From the NCBI GenBank assembly GCA_964572825.1, contig CAZNGS010000015.1, positions 14,507 to 78,506 on the forward strand: a DNA stretch of 64,000 nucleotides, read 5' to 3'. Below are positions 18,040 to 27,826 of this stretch, in pieces. The notes under the pieces are model-generated. The model saw only the letters and a list, made by a program, of their open reading frames with translations, was not told where the DNA came from and did not search any database. Position 1 is the stretch's first letter. Every line of letters begins with the position of its first letter. This DNA is from CAYVBE01 sp964572825 (GTDB lineage Bacteria; Planctomycetota; Brocadiia; SM23-32). A program made the position numbers and the translations under genes.

Positions 18040-21000
18040 ATGGACCGCCTGAAAGAGCTGTTTGAGGATCCACCCCGCCGCTACCGCACCATGCCCCAAT
18101 GGTCATGGAACACGGAGCTGACCGAGGAGCGCCTGACCGAGCAACTGGAGCAGTTCGCCGACCAGCAGGTCGGCGGCCTCTTCCCTCACGCCCGGCCCGG
18201 CCTGACCACGGCCTACCTCTCGGACCGCTGGTTCGAACTCTGGGCCCACGCCTGCCGCGAGGCCCGGCGCCTGGGCCTCGAGATGCACATCTACGACGAG
18301 TTCACCTGCCCCGGCGGCGAGGCGGGCGGACACGTGGTGGCCGAGCACCCTCACCTGGTGCAGCAGACGCTTGCCGTGAAGACTGTCCGCCATCCGGCGG
18401 ATGTGCCCAACGGCGCGATTGCCTACGTGTGCGAAACGGAGGAGGGCGGGCCGCCCCGGCGCCTTGAAGATGCTGACGTCGCGCGCGAGGCCGCGCGGGA
18501 GCGGCCGGTGTATGCCGTTCGGCTCCACACGCCCTCCGTTTCGGTCGAAGGGGCCGGCCTGCCCGGGCCCGACCTGACCAAGCGCCAGACCACCGACGCC
18601 TTCCTGGCCTGCACGCACGATCGTTACGCCGAATGGGGCCGGGACTGGTTCGGCGACACCACCCGCCTGGTGTTCTGCGACGAGCCGCAACTGCTGGGCT
18701 CGGGCGGGGTGCCGTTCTCCGCCCATCTGGAGCGGCAGTTCCGCCTGGAGCACGGGTATGAACTGCGCGACCGGATCGTCGATCTCTATTTCACCATGGA
18801 AGGTTCCAGCGAGGTCCGCCACGATTACTGGCAGACCGTCAGTCGCCTGTTCAACCAGAACTTCATGCGCCCCATCCACGATTGGTGTGCCGAGCACGGC
18901 CTGGAGTTTACCGGACATCTCATCGAGAGCTGGCCGTCCCCGCGCCGGTCGCCGGACGACATGGCTTCCTTGCGGTGGATGCAGGCGCCCGGCGTGGACC
19001 TGCTCGGGTTTCAGTTCGAGCCATCCACTCCCGAGGAGAACAAGTCGTACCTGCTGATCCTGAAAGAGCTCAGCAGCGTCGTCAACCAGCTCGGACGGAC
19101 CTGGGCGCTGGCAGAATCCTGCGGCGGCGCCGGCTACGGGGCGGCGTTCGATGTCTTCAAGCCTCTCGAGGATTACCTCCTGGCCCTGGGTGTGAACGTA
19201 ATGGATCCGCACCTGGCCCACGTCAGCCTGGCGGGACGGCGCAAATACGACTGGCCGCACACGATTTCCGACCACAGTCCGTGGTGGCCCTATTACCACC
19301 TGCAGGCCCAACATGTGAACCGCGCCAACGCCGTGCTCGCCCAGGGGCGCGAGCACAACCGTGTGCTTCTTCTTCACCCTGTAACCACCGGCTGGATGCA
19401 TTGGCGACCCGGGCGTGGCCGGCGCGATACGCGGGATCGGGAACTCACGGAAGTGGCAGAAAGCCAGTTGGAGACGGTCCTGGCGCTGTACTCCGCGCAG
19501 GTGGACTTCGACCTGGGTGACGAGTTCATCATGGAGGAGTTCGGGGATGTCGAGGACGACCGGCTGGTTGTCGGTGAGCGCTCCTACAAGCTGGTCATCG
19601 TCCCCGGGAGTATGCAGACAATCCGCCCGGAAACCCTTGATCTACTGCGGGCATACATGCAAGGTGGAGGCGCCGCGATGGTCGTCGGGGACGGACCGGA
19701 GCGCTTGAACGCGCGGCTATCGGACGCCCCGTCGGCTTTGCAGAACGAATTCCCGGGCCAATGGCGTTCGCTCCAAAGCGTCCGGCAACTGGTTGAGGCG
19801 GTCCGGGCGGAGGTGCCGCCGCGGCTGAGTAGGCCGGACGGGGAGTCGTTGCCCCGAAGCCTTTGCTGGCGCCGGGCCGTGACGGACGAAGGGCAGACCC
19901 TGCTCTATCTCTGCAATCCATGGCCGGAACCCATCATCACCGAGGTCCGCGTGGAGGGCGGGTCGGTCGTCGAGTTCGACACGGCCTCCGCCGGGACCCG
20001 CGTGCTGGACGTCCACCAGGACGGCGACCACGTCGTTCTGTCCCTGGATCTGCATCCCCGGGGCCATGCGCTCTGGGTGGTGACCGATGAGAACCTGATC
20101 CCCGCGGAGCCGGCCTCCGAGCCCCGGCGCACGTCGGTGGACGTCCACCCGGCCGGCATAGAGCGCCTGAGTCCCAATGCGCTCTACCTGGACTACTGCG
20201 ACCTGGAGGCCGATGGTCGCCGCCTGGAGGACGTCAACACCGTCGTCGCGGACGATGCCAACTGGCGCATGCAGGGCTTCGAGGACAGCGTGACGGGCAG
20301 CAAACAGTTCAAGCGAAACAACATTGACCGGCCCATACCCCCGGACAGCGACCTGACGGTGCGGTATCACTTCGTCGTGGACGAAGAGGTCGCGGGCCAA
20401 CCCGGCCTGCGGCTGGGGGTGGAGCGACTCTACCTCTACGAGGCGGAATTGAACGGGCAGCCCATCGACCAGTGCGCCGCCGAGAGGTGGTTCGACCCCG
20501 AGGCCCGAGCCGTTCCCGTGGAATCGCTGGTGCGGCCGGGGGAAAACGTCCTTACCCTCAGGGCAGAGCCGTTCCACGTGCTGTGCGAGATCATGCCGGT
20601 TTACCTGCTGGGCGAATTCTCCCTGGAGCCGACCGAGCGCGGATTCAGGGCGGTTGCCCCCCGGGAACTGGAGCACGGCGATTGGACCCGCCAGGGCATG
20701 CCCTTCTACCACCGAAAGGTGCGCTACCGCTACGGCTTCCAGGCCGACGCGCCGTGCGACGGGCTCGACCTGGAGCTTGGAGACTGGGCCGGCGCAGTGG
20801 CCGACGTATCGCTGGACGGCGAATCGGCGGGCGTCATACTCCATCCGCCGTATTCGTTGCGGATGGACCGATCGATTTCCGCCGGACGGCACGAACTGGC
20901 CGTGGACGTGGTCGGGAACATGCGGAACTTCATGGGGCCGCACTTCGTGGACGGGTTGCCGGGCATATGGAGCTACCGGCCGGCTCCGGCCCACACCCCA

Positions 21001-21072
21001 CCCGGCGAGGCATACAAGAAAAAGCCCAGCGGCCTGATGGTGCCGCCGAAACTCTGGCTTTTGAAGACGTGA
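18040..21072 (+). CDS. Large glycoside hydrolase, GH106-like (putative alpha-L-rhamnosidase)
   Basis: A 1,010-residue protein. The first third reads as a glycosidase barrel close in style to family GH106: FEDPPRRYRTMPQWSWN, a QVGGLFPHARPGL segment, ACREARRLGLEMHIYDEF and a glycine-rich CPGGEAGGHVV. Further on are FCDEPQLLG and AESCGGAGYG, candidates for the acidic active-site residues. The C-terminal half (about 660-1010) contains beta-sandwich modules (YHFVVDEEVAGQPG, YHRKVRYRYGF) resembling galactose-binding folds. There is no signal peptide, so it would act on imported oligosaccharides. The family call is by motif recognition only; another clan-A glycosidase is possible. It precedes a PQQ propeller by 34 bases. 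Confidence 0.7.
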   Translation: MDRLKELFEDPPRRYRTMPQWSWNTELTEERLTEQLEQFADQQVGGLFPHARPGLTTAYLSDRWFELWAHACREARRLGLEMHIYDEFTCPGGEAGGHVVAEHPHLVQQTLAVKTVRHPADVPNGAIAYVCETEEGGPPRRLEDADVAREAARERPVYAVRLHTPSVSVEGAGLPGPDLTKRQTTDAFLACTHDRYAEWGRDWFGDTTRLVFCDEPQLLGSGGVPFSAHLERQFRLEHGYELRDRIVDLYFTMEGSSEVRHDYWQTVSRLFNQNFMRPIHDWCAEHGLEFTGHLIESWPSPRRSPDDMASLRWMQAPGVDLLGFQFEPSTPEENKSYLLILKELSSVVNQLGRTWALAESCGGAGYGAAFDVFKPLEDYLLALGVNVMDPHLAHVSLAGRRKYDWPHTISDHSPWWPYYHLQAQHVNRANAVLAQGREHNRVLLLHPVTTGWMHWRPGRGRRDTRDRELTEVAESQLETVLALYSAQVDFDLGDEFIMEEFGDVEDDRLVVGERSYKLVIVPGSMQTIRPETLDLLRAYMQGGGAAMVVGDGPERLNARLSDAPSALQNEFPGQWRSLQSVRQLVEAVRAEVPPRLSRPDGESLPRSLCWRRAVTDEGQTLLYLCNPWPEPIITEVRVEGGSVVEFDTASAGTRVLDVHQDGDHVVLSLDLHPRGHALWVVTDENLIPAEPASEPRRTSVDVHPAGIERLSPNALYLDYCDLEADGRRLEDVNTVVADDANWRMQGFEDSVTGSKQFKRNNIDRPIPPDSDLTVRYHFVVDEEVAGQPGLRLGVERLYLYEAELNGQPIDQCAAERWFDPEARAVPVESLVRPGENVLTLRAEPFHVLCEIMPVYLLGEFSLEPTERGFRAVAPRELEHGDWTRQGMPFYHRKVRYRYGFQADAPCDGLDLELGDWAGAVADVSLDGESAGVILHPPYSLRMDRSISAGRHELAVDVVGNMRNFMGPHFVDGLPGIWSYRPAPAHTPPGEAYKKKPSGLMVPPKLWLLKT

Positions 21073-21106
21073 AACTGTGGACGCTCGACGCTGAGGAGGA
21101 ATGCCC

Positions 21107-22513
21107 ATGTTCAGGACGCTTGTGTTCGTGTTGAGTATCTTCGCAATCGCCGTGCCGGTGGGGGCAGAGGACTGGTATCAGTGGCGCGGTCCGGACCAGG
21201 ACGGCATAACCGAGATCCAGAACCTGCCCGTCGAGTGGGGGAACGAAAAGAACATAGACTGGAAAACCCCCCTGCCCGGCCCCGGCTCCTCGCAACCGGT
21301 GGTGTGGGGCAAGAAGGTCTTCGTCACCTCCTGGAGCGGCTACAACCCGCGCGCAAGCCGAAGCAAGGAGGAGTGGGCAGAACATCCCGTGGACGAGACC
21401 CTGCGCTACCACGTGACCTGCCTCGACGCCGGCTCCGGGGAGGTGCTGTGGTCGAAGGAGCTGAAGTCCATGAACTCCTTTACCCAGCAGGCCAAGAACG
21501 TCAAGAACCACGGTCTGGCGACCCACACGGCCGTGGCACAGGGGAATCGTCTCTACGCCAGCTTCGGCCCCGGCGGGCTGTTCGCCTTCGACCATGAGGG
21601 AAACGAGGTCTGGCGGACCAGCATAGGGGAGAAATTTGCCGGCTGGGGCAGCGCGGCCTCACCCATCCTGCACGGCGACAGGCTCTTCGTCAACGCCAGC
21701 GTCGAGTCCGGCGCGCTGCTGGCCATTGACAAGAACACCGGCAAAGACATCTGGCGGCAGGACGCCAATATGAGCTTCGAGGACGAGCAGAAGGCCTGGT
21801 ACAACCGGGCCTGGTCTACGCCGCTGGTCTTCCAGGTGGACGGCAAGACCCGGCTGGCCATGCTGGTGGTCGGCCAGCACATGAACGTTTACGACCCGGA
21901 GACCGGCGATGTCCTCTGGCGCCAACCGCGCGTCAGCGGCGGCTACGCCTGCAATACCCCCATCTACGACCCGGAGAAGCAGATTCTCTACTGCTTCGCC
22001 GGCGGCTCTCACGGCACCACCACCGCTTCGGCCATCAAGGCGGGCGATGACGTGGAGGACCGCCTGATCTGGCAGCACGAGGAGCGCGGCGCCGCGCTCA
22101 TCCCGCCGGTGCTGTACCACGGTCGGCTGTATTACGGCGCCTATGGCGGCATGCGACCCAGGACGGCCCGATGCATCGGCTGTCTGGAACCGGAGACCGG
22201 TGAGGCCATCTTCGAAGTCACCCCCGAGGAGTTGCACGAGTGCCGCGGCGTCTATGCCACCACTTTCGCCGGCGACGACAAGGTCTACATCCAGACGCGG
22301 AAGAAAGGCACCTGGGTCCTGGATGCGACCACGCCGGAATTCAAAGTGCTGTCGGTGAACATCCTGGACGCCGAAAAGAGCCCCATGCCCCTGGCTCTGG
22401 ACCGGCAGAACCCGGACGCCAACGTGTTCAACGTCTGCCCCGTGCCGCTGTCGGACGGGCGCCTGATACTCCGCAGCTACTGGGGCGTGCACTGCATCGA
22501 AGCGGGGAATTAA
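21107..22513 (+). CDS. Exported PQQ-like beta-propeller protein
   Basis: A 468-residue protein with a Sec signal peptide (MFRTLVFVLSIFAIAVPVGA). Propeller blades of the PQQ/BamB-like type follow: WYQWRGPDQDG, SSQPVVWGKKVFVTSW, CLDAGSGEVLWSKEL, LAIDKNTGKDIWR, YDPETGDVLWRQP and CLEPETGEAIFEV. The opening motif is shared with the genes at 47,649 and 48,308. No haem site or quinoprotein active-site cysteine pair is visible, so a scaffold or ligand-binding role is more likely than dehydrogenase activity. The ATG at 21107 is chosen because GAGGAGGA (21093-21100) would abut an alternative ATG at 21101 with no spacing. Confidence 0.88.
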   Translation: MFRTLVFVLSIFAIAVPVGAEDWYQWRGPDQDGITEIQNLPVEWGNEKNIDWKTPLPGPGSSQPVVWGKKVFVTSWSGYNPRASRSKEEWAEHPVDETLRYHVTCLDAGSGEVLWSKELKSMNSFTQQAKNVKNHGLATHTAVAQGNRLYASFGPGGLFAFDHEGNEVWRTSIGEKFAGWGSAASPILHGDRLFVNASVESGALLAIDKNTGKDIWRQDANMSFEDEQKAWYNRAWSTPLVFQVDGKTRLAMLVVGQHMNVYDPETGDVLWRQPRVSGGYACNTPIYDPEKQILYCFAGGSHGTTTASAIKAGDDVEDRLIWQHEERGAALIPPVLYHGRLYYGAYGGMRPRTARCIGCLEPETGEAIFEVTPEELHECRGVYATTFAGDDKVYIQTRKKGTWVLDATTPEFKVLSVNILDAEKSPMPLALDRQNPDANVFNVCPVPLSDGRLILRSYWGVHCIEAGN

Positions 22514-22569
22514 CGTCAGCACCAGGCCCCCCAAAGCTTAGTTCCATCCCGTAATCGAAGAGGTGTGCC

Positions 22570-24636
22570 GTGATCCAGATAGACGACATCGTGAAACCCC
22601 TGAAAGAGGGCGTCGTGCCGTTCAGATTTACCATCGGCGGTGAACCGGCGGAACTGGTTTTTCAGCACAGCCGGCAGAAGCGCCGCGCCGAGGGTGTGGA
22701 CTATGTCTACGCCGTCGAGGGGCACCCTCTGACGGTCGTCCTGGAGACCCGCCGGGTCGAAGCGCACGACATGCTGACCTACCGGTGGCGTCTGCTGGCG
22801 GAAAAGAGCATACAGGAACGCATCAGCCGGGTCCGTATCATGGACCTCTCCGTCCCGGGTGCCACAACATTGCGCGGGTGGAACGGCGGCTGCGTCTACA
22901 ATACCGAAACGGGTGAGAACGAGGCCAAAAACTACTTCCCGCCCAGGGAGTTCCGCATCTGGGACAGGGACCTGGCTGCGGAAGGCGAGGTCGAGTTCGA
23001 GGACCTGCTGGGGCGCTCTTCGGTGGTGCTGTTGCCGGTCTGGTTCCTCTACAACGAGGGCGGCGGCATGTGGTTCGGCCCCGAATGGTCGGGCACCTGG
23101 CGGATGTCCACCGGCAGGTCCGACGACGGCGCGTGGGCGTGGATCGAATTGCCCTGCCTGGACTTCGAGATGATGCAGGGCGAAGAGGTGCAACTGCCAC
23201 CCGTTTCCCTGGGCACCTACCGGGGCAGCGTGCAGGACGGCTGCGTCAAACTGCGCCGCACCATCCACGACGAGTTCATGCCCACCATCGACGGCGAGAA
23301 ACCTCTGCCGCCCGTGCTGTGTCACGCCATCGGTGGGAGTTGCCCCGAGTTCGACGCCGAAGGCATCGCCCGGGAGATGAACCTGTGCCATTCGCTCGGC
23401 ATCGAACAGTTCGTCTGGGCCTCGCCGTGGTACAGACCACCCACGGGCAGCAAAACGCCGTTCTCGCTGGAAGAGCTTCAGGAGATGTTCCCCGGCACAG
23501 AGAGCGTCGAGGGCTACGAGATACGCGCCTGGTGGGAGCAGTGCGGTCTTTTCGAGCCCTACGAAGACCGCTTTCCCGGCGGGCTGAAGGCGTTCTCCGA
23601 GCGCATGGAAGAGCTGGGCATCATCCTGGGCTTGTGGTACGACCCGCGGATCAACGTGCTGACCGAGCCGCACGAGCGGCTGCGCGACTGCCTGGTGCCC
23701 TATAAGTGCATCGACCCGAACGACAGGGCCTGGAACATGGGCCTGATCGACATGAGCACGGCTGGCGGCCGGGAGCTGATGTTCGAGCTGCTGGAACGTT
23801 TCGTGGTCGAATTCGGCGCCCGCTACCTCTGGCACGACCTGAACGTGCATCCCCGCCGCCGCTACTGGGACCACGTGGAGCAGGAGGGCCGCCGCGGCCT
23901 GAAGGAGCTTCGTCACTACGTCGCCCAGAGCGAACTCTACGCGGAATTCCTGGAACAATACCCCGACGTCTGGATCGAATGGTGCGGGGGCGGCGGCTCG
24001 ATGCTGAACCTTGGCGTCTTCCGGCACGCGCACACCCTGCACATCGCCGATTGCTGCGGCATCTGGGACGCGGAGAAACCCAACTCCGACCACTGGCGCA
24101 TCTACCGCACGTCGCTGAACTGGATACTGCCCGCCACCTACATCAACAACCACTTCGGCCCGGCGGGCGGCATGTACGAGCACCACGACCGAATGGGCCT
24201 GGAGGTATGGCTCTCCCAGATGGGCAGCGCCCTGAACCTGCACCGCACCATCTCCAAATGGAGCGTGGAGGATCGTGCGGACGCCGCGCGGGCCATCAGC
24301 GTGTTCAAGAACATACGCCACTACCTGAACAAAGACTTCTGGAGCTTGTTCCCGCCGGCACAGGATCGGGAGAGCTGGGACGGCTGGCAGTTCCACGACC
24401 CGGACACGGGAACGGGGATCCTTGTGTTCTTCAAGCGACGCGACTGCGAGGTGGACGAGCGCACCGTTGACCTGCGCTGGCCCGACGATCTGTCGGATTA
24501 CTCTTTCGGCACGGTGATGGGCGAGGCCGACGTGGAAGCGCGGGGCGACCGCACGGTAAAGGTCACCATGCGGAGCAAAGCCGCCCTTGTCCGCTATGAC
24601 CGCGGCCGAGGCCCGGCATCCGAACGCAGGAACTAA
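22570..24636 (+). CDS. GH36-like alpha-galactosidase-type glycoside hydrolase
   Basis: A 688-residue protein with the two-part design of melibiase-type GH36 enzymes. An N-terminal beta-supersandwich (about 1-245, with YNEGGGMWFGPEWSGTW) is followed by a barrel starting near PVLCHAIGGS. D423 in RYLWHDLN occupies the position of the GH36 nucleophile (KWDxN in classic members), and LHIADCCGIWDAEKPNSDHWR (in two parts) is the likely acid/base region. A C-terminal sandwich closes the protein. The GTG at 22570 starts it, with AGAGGTG just upstream. No signal peptide, hence cytoplasmic. It should release alpha-linked galactose or a related sugar; the HDLN variant makes the exact substrate uncertain. 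Confidence 0.75.
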   Translation: MIQIDDIVKPLKEGVVPFRFTIGGEPAELVFQHSRQKRRAEGVDYVYAVEGHPLTVVLETRRVEAHDMLTYRWRLLAEKSIQERISRVRIMDLSVPGATTLRGWNGGCVYNTETGENEAKNYFPPREFRIWDRDLAAEGEVEFEDLLGRSSVVLLPVWFLYNEGGGMWFGPEWSGTWRMSTGRSDDGAWAWIELPCLDFEMMQGEEVQLPPVSLGTYRGSVQDGCVKLRRTIHDEFMPTIDGEKPLPPVLCHAIGGSCPEFDAEGIAREMNLCHSLGIEQFVWASPWYRPPTGSKTPFSLEELQEMFPGTESVEGYEIRAWWEQCGLFEPYEDRFPGGLKAFSERMEELGIILGLWYDPRINVLTEPHERLRDCLVPYKCIDPNDRAWNMGLIDMSTAGGRELMFELLERFVVEFGARYLWHDLNVHPRRRYWDHVEQEGRRGLKELRHYVAQSELYAEFLEQYPDVWIEWCGGGGSMLNLGVFRHAHTLHIADCCGIWDAEKPNSDHWRIYRTSLNWILPATYINNHFGPAGGMYEHHDRMGLEVWLSQMGSALNLHRTISKWSVEDRADAARAISVFKNIRHYLNKDFWSLFPPAQDRESWDGWQFHDPDTGTGILVFFKRRDCEVDERTVDLRWPDDLSDYSFGTVMGEADVEARGDRTVKVTMRSKAALVRYDRGRGPASERRN

Positions 24637-24670
24637 CCCACGCGCGAAAGGACGCAGGAAGGCCGCATTT

Positions 24671-26548
24671 ATGAAAAAGTCGGGTGCACCGAACAGGCAG
24701 GCCGAGCGGGCAGCACTGACGCGCCGCGGTTTTATTCGCGCGGGTCTGGCCGTCGGAGCGTCCGGGTTGATGCTGACGACCGGGCCGGTAGTCGCCGAGC
24801 GCCGGCCGGCGTATTTCCTGGAAGCCGAGCACTTCCAGAAGCACGGCGGCTGGATCGTCGATCCGCAGTTCGTCGACGAGATGGGCTCGCCGTATCTGCT
24901 GGCCCACGGCCTCGGCCGCCCGGTCGATGATGCCATCACCACTCTACGCAACGTTCGGCCCGGACGATACCGCCTCTGGGTGCGCACGCGCGACTGGACC
25001 CAAGAAACCGGCGAGTCGGCTGGACGCTTCCGGGTGCTGGCTGATGGAAAGCCGGTGGAGCCTGTCTTCGGCACCGGGTCCGGCGACTGGGGCTGGCAGG
25101 ACGGCGGAGTGGTGGACCTGCGCGACAAGGTCGAACTGGCGCTACACGATCTTGCTGGATTCGATGCGCGCTGTGACTGCCTCTGGCTCAGCCCCGACCT
25201 CCAGGCGCGTCCGCCCGAGAAGGACGACGAGATGCCCGTGTTCCGGCTCGCCCAGGCCGCTCTGAGTGGTGAACCAATTGACGGTGGCAGCTATGACCTG
25301 ATCGTCATCGGCGCGGGCGTGGCCGGTATATGCGCGGCCGTCGGCGCGGCGCGCCTTGGGCTGCGTGTGGCGCTGGTGGAATGCCGCGAGGTGCTCGGCG
25401 GCAACAACTCCTCCCGCGTGCGTGTCCACATCAGCGCAAAGACGAACATGGAGCCCTGGCCGAACCTGGGCAACCTGGTCGGCGAGATGAGCGCCGCCAG
25501 GCGCCTGGCCCGGCCGTGGATGACGGAGAAGTTCATGGAGGGCGACCGCCAGAAGGCCGAACTGGTCGCCGCCGAGAACAACCTGACCGTGCTGAGCGGC
25601 CATCACCTGCTGGACGTGGAGAAATCCGATGATATAATCGCCTCGGTCACGGTCATGGACCTGTCAAGGGGCCGACCGGTCCGCCTGAGCGCGGCGCTGT
25701 TCTGCGATGCGACGGGCGACGGCGACCTGGCCTACGCCGCGGGGTGCGAGTATCACATCGGCCGCGAGAGCCGCGAGACCTACAACGAACTCCGCGCCCC
25801 CGAGCAGGACGACGTGCAGGTGCTGGGCGCCACCCTGCACTGGTTCTCGGAAGAGGAAGAGGACGTCTTCGAGTTCCCCGAGACGCCCTGGGCCCTGCCG
25901 ATCAACGACACCACCGCCTGGCCGACGACGAAGAGCGCGTGGAATTGGGAGGCCGGCTACTGGCTGAATCAGGCAATGCATGGCGAGCGGACGCGCGACC
26001 TGCTGCTGCGGTCAATCTTCGGCAACTGGTCGTTCCTCAAACACGACCCCGGCCGGCGCAAAAACTTCCGAAAATACGCCCTGCAGTGGTGCAGCTACAA
26101 CCTGGGCCGACGCGAGTCGCGCCGCATCATGGGCGACGTCGTCCTCACACAGAACGGCATCCCTTCGACCGGGGACAAATATCCCGACGCCGCCGTGCCC
26201 TGCACATGGGGCATCGACGTGCACGTGCCGCGGGACAAACACGTCCAGCACCTCGGCAAGCGGGCCTTCAAGTCGCGGGCTCTGCACAACGAGCGCGGCC
26301 AGACCAGGGCCGTCATGCCGTACCGCAGCCTCTACGCGCGCGACGTCAGTAACTGCTTCCTGGCCGGCCGGTGCGCCTCGATGTCGCACCTGGCCCATGC
26401 CATGTTCCGCTGCCAGGGCACGACCGGCATGATGGGCGAGACGGTAGCCATGGCCGCCGTGGTGGCCTCGGAGGCGGACTGCGCGCCGCGGGCCGTGTAC
26501 GAGAACCACCTGGATGAGTTAAAGAAGCTACTGGACAGAGGATTCTGA
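24671..26548 (+). CDS. Tat-exported FAD-dependent oxidoreductase with N-terminal lectin-like domain
   Basis: A 625-residue protein. A twin-arginine signal (RRGFIRAGL at 18-26) precedes a beta-sandwich of about 150 residues (YFLEAEHFQKHGGW, RPGRYRLWVRTRDW, GKPVEPVFG) resembling a carbohydrate-binding module. A Rossmann FAD site then begins at Y208 (YDLIVIGAGVAG, GxGxxG at 214-219) and continues to LVECREVLGGNNSS, typical of the FAD_oxidored family (PF12831). Near the C-terminus, NCFLAGRCASMSHLAHA is the second FAD-contact segment. Export by Tat fits a protein that folds around FAD before translocation. The ATG at 24671 is preceded by AGGAAGG. It is followed 26 bases on by a smaller paralogue without a signal, suggesting one transcript. 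Confidence 0.85.
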   Translation: MKKSGAPNRQAERAALTRRGFIRAGLAVGASGLMLTTGPVVAERRPAYFLEAEHFQKHGGWIVDPQFVDEMGSPYLLAHGLGRPVDDAITTLRNVRPGRYRLWVRTRDWTQETGESAGRFRVLADGKPVEPVFGTGSGDWGWQDGGVVDLRDKVELALHDLAGFDARCDCLWLSPDLQARPPEKDDEMPVFRLAQAALSGEPIDGGSYDLIVIGAGVAGICAAVGAARLGLRVALVECREVLGGNNSSRVRVHISAKTNMEPWPNLGNLVGEMSAARRLARPWMTEKFMEGDRQKAELVAAENNLTVLSGHHLLDVEKSDDIIASVTVMDLSRGRPVRLSAALFCDATGDGDLAYAAGCEYHIGRESRETYNELRAPEQDDVQVLGATLHWFSEEEEDVFEFPETPWALPINDTTAWPTTKSAWNWEAGYWLNQAMHGERTRDLLLRSIFGNWSFLKHDPGRRKNFRKYALQWCSYNLGRRESRRIMGDVVLTQNGIPSTGDKYPDAAVPCTWGIDVHVPRDKHVQHLGKRAFKSRALHNERGQTRAVMPYRSLYARDVSNCFLAGRCASMSHLAHAMFRCQGTTGMMGETVAMAAVVASEADCAPRAVYENHLDELKKLLDRGF

Positions 26549-26574
26549 GTCACCTGGAGAGGAAGAGAGCTGGA

Positions 26575-27804
26575 ATGCAATGCGTAGAAGAAGACGCGCG
26601 CCGGACTCCCGTGGTGGGTGATGTTGACGTGCTGGTGGCAGGCGGCGGCATCGCCGGGGTGGCGGCGGCCGTCTGCGCGGCGCGACAGGGCGCGGAGGTG
26701 CTTCTCGTCGAGAGGTACGGCTACCTGGGCGGGGTCACCGTGGGATGGCCCGTGCCCGTCCTGGTGCAATATGGCCGGCCGGATGAGTATTTCGTTCAGG
26801 GCTTCGGGCGGGAGCTGATTGACCGGCTGGACGAGCTGGGCGGGTGGATCGGCCCGGATGAGCCCGAGTCGCGCGGCGACGGGCTGCTGGACACCGAGTT
26901 GCTGCGCCTGGTGCTGGCCGAGAAGTGCCGGGAGGCCGGCGTGGAGGTGCTGCTGCATAGCTGGATCGTGGATGCCGTCACGGAGGACGGCGCGGTGCGC
27001 GGTGTCATCGTGGAGAACAAGAGCGGGCGGCAGGCGTTGAAGGCCGACGTGGTGGTGGACGCCACCGGGGACGCCGACGTCGCCGCGCTGGCCGGCGCCG
27101 CCATGCTGGCAGACGAGGCCCCGGAAGCGGTGGACGAGCCCACCGGGAGGGCGATTGGCAGGTGCTCCTTCCGTGCGGACCCGGAGGGCGTGGATACGGA
27201 ACGCTTCGAGCGGTTCAAGGAGGAAGAGCCGGAGCGCTACAAGGAGCTGATGGAGCAGGTGGTGGCCGCCGGCGGCGTGAAGGAGCTGGGCGGCGCGGCC
27301 ATCAGCTTCCGGGGCGATGCCGTGAACGCATGGGACCTGACCCGTATGGAGATGGAGGGTTCCCGGCAGGCGCTCGTGACGCTAGAGTTCTTCCGACAGA
27401 ACGTTCCCGGCTGGGAGAACGCGACAATCGGCCGGCTGGCTGACCAGTTCGGCGTGCGTCTTGGACGCCGCGTGGCAGGGCTCGAGACGCTCACCGCGGA
27501 GCACGTGCGGGCCAATCGCCGCAGCGACCGGGATATCGCCCTGTTCGCCGCCGGAGACGGCAAAGCGGGCATTCCCTACGGCTGCCTCGTGCCGCGGTCC
27601 GTGGACGGACTCATCATCGGCAGCCGCTCCATTTCGGTGGGAAAAGGCGTTTTCGGCAGCATTCGCCTCATAGGGACCGCCTGGGCACTGGGCGAGGCCG
27701 CCGGCACGGCCGCCGCCCTGGCGCAGGCGGAAGGAGTAGAGCCCCGATACCTCGACGTAGCCCGGCTTCGCGGCGCCCTCAGAGAACAGGGCGCACTCGT
27801 ATGA
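26575..27804 (+). CDS. FAD-dependent oxidoreductase (FAD_oxidored family), cytoplasmic
   Basis: A 409-residue relative of the preceding gene lacking the Tat signal and lectin-like domain. The FAD-binding GxGxxG is at 23-28 (LVAGGGIAGVAAA), followed by VLLVERYGYLGGVTVG, in which the glutamate should bind the FAD ribose. VVVDATGDADVAALAG and the C-terminal VDGLIIGSRSISVGKGVFGS complete the nucleotide-binding elements. GAGAGGAAGAGAG lies just before the ATG. Family members oxidise or reduce varied small molecules; in this setting a sugar or polyol derivative is plausible but not shown. Stop and next start are 22 bases apart. Confidence 0.88.
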   Translation: MQCVEEDARRTPVVGDVDVLVAGGGIAGVAAAVCAARQGAEVLLVERYGYLGGVTVGWPVPVLVQYGRPDEYFVQGFGRELIDRLDELGGWIGPDEPESRGDGLLDTELLRLVLAEKCREAGVEVLLHSWIVDAVTEDGAVRGVIVENKSGRQALKADVVVDATGDADVAALAGAAMLADEAPEAVDEPTGRAIGRCSFRADPEGVDTERFERFKEEEPERYKELMEQVVAAGGVKELGGAAISFRGDAVNAWDLTRMEMEGSRQALVTLEFFRQNVPGWENATIGRLADQFGVRLGRRVAGLETLTAEHVRANRRSDRDIALFAAGDGKAGIPYGCLVPRSVDGLIIGSRSISVGKGVFGSIRLIGTAWALGEAAGTAAALAQAEGVEPRYLDVARLRGALREQGALV

Positions 27805-27826
27805 ACGCAGTCAGAGGAGATAGAAG

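Noticed and set aside
22516..25128. Long minus-strand open frame opposite the GH36-like gene
   Set aside because: Antisense shadow: the plus strand has recognisable glycosidase and Tat/FAD domains, while the minus frame is low-complexity Arg/Pro/Val-rich.
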